A DNA stretch of 64,000 nucleotides from Amycolatopsis sp. MtRt-6 (lineage in GTDB: Bacteria; Actinomycetota; Actinomycetes; Mycobacteriales; Pseudonocardiaceae): the NCBI RefSeq assembly GCF_017308975.1, contig NZ_JADWPD010000007.1, forward strand, positions 62,001 to 126,000. The letters are read 5' to 3'. The stretch's first letter is position 1. Each line of letters begins with the position of its first letter. Positions 59,801 through 64,000 of this stretch are shown piece after piece. The notes under the pieces are model-generated. The model was not told where the DNA came from, did no database searches, and saw nothing but the letters and a program-made list of their open reading frames with translations. A program made the translations under genes and the position numbers.

Positions 59801-60407
59801 GGCCCACGCGGCCGTCGTCTACGGCTACTTCCCGTGCGTCGCCGAGGGCGACGACCTGGTCGTGCTCACCGAGCCCGCGCCCGACGCGCCGGAGCGGCTG
59901 CGCTTCACCTTCCCGCGGCAGCGGCGCGACCGGCGGCTCTGCCTGGCCGACTTCTACCGGCCGCGCGAGTCCGGCGAAGTCGACGTCGTGCCCTTCACCG
60001 TCGTCACCATGGGCCAGCCGATCGCCGACTACGCGAACGAGCTGTTCGCGGCCGACGCCTATCGCGACTACCTCGAGGTCCACGGGCTCGGCGTCCAGCT
60101 GACCGAAGCACTGGCCGAGTACTGGCACTGCCGCATCCGGGGCGAGCTGACCTTCCCCGGCGGTGTGGCGGTCGCCTCAGAGGACCCCGACGACGTCGAG
60201 GACTTCTTCAAGCTCGGCTACCGTGGGGCGAGGTTCTCCCTGGGCTATGGCGCCTGTCCCGACCTCGAAGACCGGGCGAAGATCGTCGCCCTCCTCGAAC
60301 CGGGCCGGATCGGCGTCAAGCTGTCCGAGGAGTTCCAGCTGCACCCCGAGCAGTCGACCGACGCGATCGTCTGCCACCACCCGGAAGCCAAGTACTTCAA
60401 CACCTGA
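56862..60407 (+). CDS. metH: Cobalamin-dependent methionine synthase
   Basis: 1181 residues, four modules in order. Homocysteine domain (1-320; zinc ligands Cys227 in GLNCATG, Cys293-Cys294 in GGCCGT), methyltetrahydrofolate domain (about 335-600; VLMIGERTNANGSKAF, GLSNISFGLNPAARQVLNSV), cobalamin domain (about 620-880; axial His737 in DVHDIGKN), and AdoMet activation domain (about 910-1181; GYGACPDLEDR). Transfers methyl from folate to homocysteine. There is no room for a B12 riboswitch in the 38-bp upstream gap. Confidence 0.97.
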   Translation: MSDRLSSTFLEALRTRVLVADGAMGTALQAHDLSLDDFGGLEGCNEILNVTRPDVVRAVHRGYLEAGADAVETNTFGANFANFAEYDITERIFELAEAGARLARETADEFATPDRPRFVLGSVGPGTKLPTLGHAPFTTLRDAYREEVRGLLAGGADAVIVETTQDILQTKASIIGAKRAMSAEGRTVPILASITVETTGTMLLGTEVGAALAALEPLGIDVIGLNCATGPAEMSEHLRQLAKHARVPLSVMPNAGLPELGPGGAVYPLGPEALVEALTGFVREFGVGLVGGCCGTTDEHIRQLADAVAGTKPVPRRPRPEPGVSSLYQAVPFKQDASVLMIGERTNANGSKAFRTAMLEGRWEDCVEIAREQTRDGAHLLDLCVDYVGRDGTADMAELAGRLATASTLPIMLDSTEVAVLRAGLERLGGRCAVNSVNYEDGDGPESRFAQVMQLVSEYGAAVVALTIDEEGQARTARKKADIATRLIEDITGNWGLRTADVIVDALTFTIATGQEESRRDGIETIEAIREIKRRHPEVQTTLGLSNISFGLNPAARQVLNSVFLHECVQAGLDTAIVHASKILPMARIPDDQRAVALDLIYDRRRAGYDPLQELMALFEGVSAASSKASRAEELAALPLFERLERRIVDGERGGLADDLDAALEQRPALQIINDTLLSGMKTVGELFGSGQMQLPFVLQSAEVMKAAVAHLEPHMETGDDSGKGRIVLATVRGDVHDIGKNLVDIILSNNGYEVVNLGIKQPITTILDAAEEHGADAIGMSGLLVKSTVIMKENLQEMNSRGVSARWPVLLGGAALTRSYVENDLTELYLGDVRYARDAFEGLRLMDAIMAAKRGESPLVDADAEKKRQERRERRERSLRIAEARKARKVEEEGPLPARSDVATDVPVPSPPFWGSRVVKGVALADYAAMLDERATFMGQWGLKGARGGAGPTYEELVETEGRPRLRYWLDRLTADGILAHAAVVYGYFPCVAEGDDLVVLTEPAPDAPERLRFTFPRQRRDRRLCLADFYRPRESGEVDVVPFTVVTMGQPIADYANELFAADAYRDYLEVHGLGVQLTEALAEYWHCRIRGELTFPGGVAVASEDPDDVEDFFKLGYRGARFSLGYGACPDLEDRAKIVALLEPGRIGVKLSEEFQLHPEQSTDAIVCHHPEAKYFNT

Positions 60408-60420
60408 GGGAGATTCCACT

Positions 60421-61083
60421 GTGGACGGTCTCGACGCCGTGTTGTGGGACATGGACGGCACGCTCGTCGATTCCGAGAAACTGTGGGACGTCGCCCTCTA
60501 CGAGACCGCGGACTGGCTCGGCGGCAAGCTTTCCGAAGAGCAGCGGATGACGCTCGTCGGGTCCAACATGGACGACACCTCGGCGTACCTCCTCGAAGTG
60601 ACCGGCCTTCCGGTGACGCCGGAGGCGATCGCCTCGACCGGCGCGGAGATCCGCCGCCGCACGGCCGGGCTGTTCGACGACGAGCTGCCGTGGCGCCCGG
60701 GCGCGCGCGAAGCGTTGACGGCGGTGCGCGAGGCGGGCCTGCGGTCGGCGCTGGTCACCTCGACCGAGCGTGACCTGACCGAGCTGGCGCTGAACACGAT
60801 CGGCCGGGACTTCTTCGACGTCACCGTGTGCGGCGACGAGGTCGAGGGCCTCAACAAGCCGCACCCGCGCCCGTACCTCAAGGCGGCCGAGCTGCTGGGC
60901 GTCTCGCCCGAGCGGTGCGTGGCGGTCGAGGACTCGCCGCCGGGCACGGCGTCCGCGGTCGCGGCGGGCTGCACGGTCCTGGTGATCCCGAACGACGTCG
61001 AGGTCGAGGCGGGGGAGCGGCGCGTGTTCCGCGACTCCCTGGTGGGCATCGACGTCCCCGGGCTGGCGGCCCTGCTCGGCTGA
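60421..61083 (+). CDS. HAD-superfamily phosphatase (beta-phosphoglucomutase-like)
   Basis: 220 residues, GTG start, 13 nt after metH. Motif I LWDMDGTLVDS with Asp10 and Asp12, motif II ALVTSTER (Thr/Ser), motif III Lys in NKPHPRPY and motif IV VEDSPPGTASA. Cap domain at about 18-85. Acts on a small phosphate ester or sugar phosphate. Likely co-transcribed with metH. Confidence 0.88.
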   Translation: MDGLDAVLWDMDGTLVDSEKLWDVALYETADWLGGKLSEEQRMTLVGSNMDDTSAYLLEVTGLPVTPEAIASTGAEIRRRTAGLFDDELPWRPGAREALTAVREAGLRSALVTSTERDLTELALNTIGRDFFDVTVCGDEVEGLNKPHPRPYLKAAELLGVSPERCVAVEDSPPGTASAVAAGCTVLVIPNDVEVEAGERRVFRDSLVGIDVPGLAALLG

Positions 61084-61139
61084 TCACCACCATGTCGCTT
61101 TTCCGCTAGCCCCGGGCCCCGCGCGTCGGCGATGCTGGC

Positions 61140-62606
61140 GTGGTGCATGAAGACTTCGAACGGTGCGTGCGGGCCGTGCAGGCGAAGGACGCCCGGTTCG
61201 ACGGGTGGTTCTACACCGCCGTCCTGACCACGAAGATCTACTGCCGGCCCAGCTGCCCGGTGGTGCCGCCCAAGCCGCGGAACATGGCGTTCTACCCCAG
61301 CGCGGCGGCCGCCCAGCAGGCCGGCTTCCGGGCCTGCAAGCGCTGCCGCCCCGACGCCACCCCCGGCTCGCCGCTGTGGAACGAGCGCGCCGACCTCGTG
61401 GCGCGGGCGATGCGGCTGATCGCCGACGGCGTCGTCGACACCGAAGGCGTCCGCGGCCTCGCCGCCCGGCTCGGCTACAGCGTCCGGCAGGTCGAACGGC
61501 AGGTGTTCGCCGAACTCGGCGCCGGCCCGCTGGCCCTGGCCCGCGCCCAGCGCGCGCAGACCGCGCGCACCCTGATCGAAACGACCACGCTGCCGATGAC
61601 CGAGCTGGCCCTGGCCGCCGGCTTCGGCAGCATCCGGACGTTCAACGACACCGTCCGCGAGGTGTTCGCCCTCTCCCCGACCGAGCTGCGGCAGCGCGCG
61701 AAGGGCACGCCGTCGGCGGCGGCCGGCGCGCTGGTCCTGCGGTTGCCCTACCGGAAGCCGCTGTGCCCGGACAACCTCTTCGGGCACCTGGTGGCGACCG
61801 GCGTGCCGGGGGTGGAGGAGTGGCGGGACGGCGCCTACCGCCGGACGCTGCGGCTGCCGCGCGGCCACGGCGTCGTCGCGCTGCGACCGGAAGACGGCCA
61901 CATCGCCTGCCGGCTCACCCTGACCGACCTCCGGGACCTGCCCGCCGCCACCAGCCGGTGCCGCCGCCTGCTCGACCTCGACGCCGACCCGGTCGCCGTC
62001 GACGACCAGCTCGCCACCGACCCGCTGCTCGCGCCGCTGGTCGCCGCCGCGCCCGGCCGCCGGGTCCCGCGCACGGTCGACGGCGCCGAGTTCGCGGTGC
62101 GGGCCGTGCTGGGCCAGCAGGTCTCGACGGCGGCGGCGCGGACCCACGCGGCCCGCCTCGTCGTCGCCCACGGCGAGCCGGTCGACGACCCCGAAGGCGG
62201 CCTGACGCACCTGTTCCCCTCGGCGCCGGCGCTGGCTTCCCTCGACCCCGAGACCCTCGCGATGCCGCGCAGCCGCCGTCGCACACTGCTGGCCCTGGTC
62301 GCCGCGTTGACGGACGGCCTGGACCTCAGCGCGGGCAGCGACTGGGAGGCGGCACGGGCGGCTTTGTCCGCACTGCCGGGTTTCGGGCCGTGGACGGTCG
62401 AGAGCATCGCCATGCGTGCCCTCGGCGACCCGGACGCCTTCCTCCCCACCGACCTCGGCATCAAGTACGCGGCGGAGACGCTCGGCCTCGGCGGCCAGGC
62501 CGCCGTCGTCGCCCGGTCCGCGTCCTGGCGCCCCTGGCGTGCTTACGCCACCCAGCACCTGTGGGCCACCGGTGACCACGCGATCAACCGGATGCCCGCG
62601 GCATGA
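61140..62606 (+). CDS. alkA: Ada-AlkA fusion: alkylation-response regulator and 3-methyladenine DNA glycosylase
   Basis: 488 residues; GTG 61140 or 61143. The N-terminal Ada domain has the zinc/methyl-acceptor cysteines Cys35, Cys39, Cys66 and Cys69 (YCRPSC, ACKRC); an AraC helix-turn-helix follows (about 85-180; LAARLGYSVRQVERQVF); the C-terminal AlkA half (about 195-488) has a helix-hairpin-helix LPGFGPWTVESIAMRALGDP with catalytic Asp in PTDLGI. It senses methyl damage and excises alkylated bases. Same build as the M. tuberculosis AlkA (Rv1317c); ogt follows. Confidence 0.92.
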   Translation: MVHEDFERCVRAVQAKDARFDGWFYTAVLTTKIYCRPSCPVVPPKPRNMAFYPSAAAAQQAGFRACKRCRPDATPGSPLWNERADLVARAMRLIADGVVDTEGVRGLAARLGYSVRQVERQVFAELGAGPLALARAQRAQTARTLIETTTLPMTELALAAGFGSIRTFNDTVREVFALSPTELRQRAKGTPSAAAGALVLRLPYRKPLCPDNLFGHLVATGVPGVEEWRDGAYRRTLRLPRGHGVVALRPEDGHIACRLTLTDLRDLPAATSRCRRLLDLDADPVAVDDQLATDPLLAPLVAAAPGRRVPRTVDGAEFAVRAVLGQQVSTAAARTHAARLVVAHGEPVDDPEGGLTHLFPSAPALASLDPETLAMPRSRRRTLLALVAALTDGLDLSAGSDWEAARAALSALPGFGPWTVESIAMRALGDPDAFLPTDLGIKYAAETLGLGGQAAVVARSASWRPWRAYATQHLWATGDHAINRMPAA

Positions 62607-62623
62607 CCCCGACAGGAGAACCC

Positions 62624-63109
62624 ATGCGTACCCACGCCGTCGTCGACAGCCCGTGCGGCCCGCTGACGCTGGTCGCCGAAGGCGCCGCGCTCTGCGGCCT
62701 CTACATGGTCGACCAGCGCCACCGCCCGGACGAGCTGACCTTCGGCTCGCACGACCCGGGCGCGGAGATCTTCGACCGCGCCGAAACCGAGCTGAAGGAG
62801 TACTTCGCCGGGCAACGGCGGGAGTTCGAGGTGCCGCTGACGTTCGTCGGCACGCCGTTCCAGCAGGCGGTGTGGGCCCAGCTGCGGAAGATCCCGTACG
62901 GCACGACGATCTCCTACGGGCAGCTGGCGGACCGGCTCGGCAACGCGGGCGCGTCCCGTGCGGTCGGGCTGGCGAACGGCAAGAACCCGATCGGGATCAT
63001 CGTCCCGTGCCACCGGGTGGTCGGCTCGAACGGCTCCCTCACCGGCTACGGCGGCGGCCTCGACCGCAAGCGGTACCTGCTCGACTTCGAGCAGGGCGCG
63101 CTGTTCTGA
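62624..63109 (+). CDS. ogt: Methylated-DNA-protein-cysteine methyltransferase
   Basis: 161 residues from ATG 62624 (AGGAGA 6 nt upstream); the earlier ATG 62603 overlaps the alkA stop and lacks a ribosome site. Removes methyl from O6-methylguanine by suicide transfer to Cys129 in [10 protein letters not shown]. Other blocks: [20 protein letters not shown] (77-96) and [12 protein letters not shown]. The alkA-ogt pair matches M. tuberculosis. Confidence 0.95.
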   Translation: MRTHAVVDSPCGPLTLVAEGAALCGLYMVDQRHRPDELTFGSHDPGAEIFDRAETELKEYFAGQRREFEVPLTFVGTPFQQAVWAQLRKIPYGTTISYGQLADRLGNAGASRAVGLANGKNPIGIIVPCHRVVGSNGSLTGYGGGLDRKRYLLDFEQGALF

Positions 63110-63221
63110 TCGCCACGGATCCCAGCTCGTGGGAGCCGGCGTCCACGGGCGTGTGAGATGGGCGGCATCCGCGGCGGGGCGGGGCGGCGGTTCCGGGTCC
63201 GGGATGGAAGGATTCCGGACC

Positions 63222-63485
63222 GTGAAGACCTTCGATGAGCTGTTCGCGGAGCTTGCCGAGCGCGCGCGTACCCGTCCCGACGGGTCCGGCACCGTCGTCG
63301 CCCTCGACGCCGGGGTGCATGCCCAGGGCAAGAAGGTGCTCGAGGAAGCCGGCGAGGTGTGGATCGCCGCCGAGCACGAGTCCGATGAGCGCCTCGCCGA
63401 GGAGATCTCCCAGCTGCTGTACCGGGTGCAGGTGCTGATGCTCGGCCGCGGCCTGTCGACCGAGGACGTCTACCGCTACCTGTGA
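63222..63485 (+). CDS. hisE: Phosphoribosyl-ATP pyrophosphatase
   Basis: 87 residues from GTG 63222, which has GGAAGGA 9 nt upstream; ATG 63204 would add six residues. Second step of histidine synthesis. MazG-like helical fold: [37 protein letters not shown] with the acidic metal cluster, and [20 protein letters not shown]. 43 nt ahead of hisG. Confidence 0.95.
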   Translation: MKTFDELFAELAERARTRPDGSGTVVALDAGVHAQGKKVLEEAGEVWIAAEHESDERLAEEISQLLYRVQVLMLGRGLSTEDVYRYL

Positions 63486-63528
63486 CGGGTGGTCCCCGAA
63501 GAACCCGAAGAACGAGGAGAGAAGCGAA

Positions 63529-64000
63529 ATGCTGCGTGTTGCCGTGCCGAACAAGGGAGCCCTCGCCGCCGCGGCGACGGAGATGCTCGGCGAGGCGGGC
63601 TACCGCAAGCGGCATGAGCAGCGCGACCTGACCGTGCTCGACCACGTCAACGAGGTCGAGTTCTTCTTCCTCCGCCCCAAGGACATCGCGATCTACGTCG
63701 GCTCCGGCGAGCTCGACCTGGGCATCACCGGCCGGGACCTCGCGCTCGACTCCGGTGCCCCGGTCGAGGAGATCCAGGCGCTCGGCTTCGGCGGCTCGAC
63801 GTTCCGCTACGCGGCCCCGGCCGGCCGGGACTGGAAGCCGGCGGACCTGCACGGCAAGCGGCTGGCGACGTCGTACCCGCGGCTGGTCCGCGACGACCTC
63901 GCCCGCCACGGCGTCGAGGCCGAGGTGATCCGCCTCGACGGCGCGGTGGAGATCTCGATCCAGCTCGGCGTGGCGGACGCGATCGCGGACGTCGTCGAGT
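63529..64000 (+). CDS. hisG: ATP phosphoribosyltransferase, 3' end outside the window
   Basis: First 157 codons; ATG with GAGGAGAG 8 nt upstream. First and feedback-controlled step of histidine synthesis. Visible: [40 protein letters not shown], the [10 protein letters not shown] region, and [20 protein letters not shown], which leads into the PRPP loop. The regulatory C-terminal domain expected of the long form lies beyond the edge. Confidence 0.95.
   Translation, partial: MLRVAVPNKGALAAAATEMLGEAGYRKRHEQRDLTVLDHVNEVEFFFLRPKDIAIYVGSGELDLGITGRDLALDSGAPVEEIQALGFGGSTFRYAAPAGRDWKPADLHGKRLATSYPRLVRDDLARHGVEAEVIRLDGAVEISIQLGVADAIADVVE

Noticed and set aside
56880-60128. 1082-codon minus-strand frame across metH
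   Set aside because: Antisense of methionine synthase, whose motifs are complete on the plus strand.

Overview
The window is high-GC actinobacterial chromosome, most likely Pseudonocardiales and close to Amycolatopsis. The evidence is GC-rich codon use with many GTG/TTG starts, complete-looking ergothioneine genes next to a mycothiol gene (mshC), an orphan type VII secretion-style cassette with EspG, DUF3558 lipoproteins, and gene order that matches several blocks of the Mycobacterium tuberculosis chromosome. The genus is an inference. I see no insertion sequence, prophage, CRISPR array, rRNA or tRNA gene.

Layout. 1-4.8 kb: the end of a repeat-rich membrane-anchored binding-protein gene, then a translationally coupled operon of two CNNM/CBS proteins and a glycosylase-like protein (compare Rv1842c/Rv1841c). 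5.0-9.0 kb: an AcnR-like TetR repressor, then a four-gene secretion-type cassette. 9.0-12.2 kb: proline iminopeptidase, a Glu/Leu/Phe/Val dehydrogenase and a divergent LysR regulator. 12.3-17.1 kb: egtABCD with a fifth, overlapping F420-type reductase gene. 17.2-19.8 kb: a secreted TAP-type peptidase and an MgtC-like protein.

19.8-42.4 kb follows the M. tuberculosis order acn - ripA - moxR1 - Rv1480 - Rv1481 - fabG1 - inhA - hemH. Lineage-specific blocks interrupt it: DUF1801/methyltransferase/mobA; trmL/thioesterase; an MFS + two-component + TAXI-protein operon; a second two-component pair; and an MFS/TetR pair. 42.4-46.6 kb holds an AAA+/VWA chaperone-like pair (compare Rv0958/Rv0959). 46.6-55.9 kb is accessory: a decayed amidohydrolase under a MerR-type promoter, merR, mshC, MarR/ABC-F, ArsR/MFS/metallophosphoesterase, and CGNR/phosphotriesterase-like genes. 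55.9-64 kb has PAC2 divergent from metH, a HAD phosphatase, alkylation-repair genes (ada-alkA, ogt), hisE and the start of hisG (compare Rv2125-Rv2121c).

How the parts connect. Thiol redox (egt, mshC), one-carbon/methionine (metH), FAS-II (fabG, inhA), haem (hemH), TCA (acn) and histidine genes form the core. Small regulator-target pairs with readable palindromic operators form the accessory layer. The strongest regulatory reading is an AcnR-type operator upstream of both acnR and acn, although the two genes lie about 14 kb apart. The most unexplained element is an 83-bp intergenic repeat, present twice, whose two copies differ by a compensatory base-pair change.
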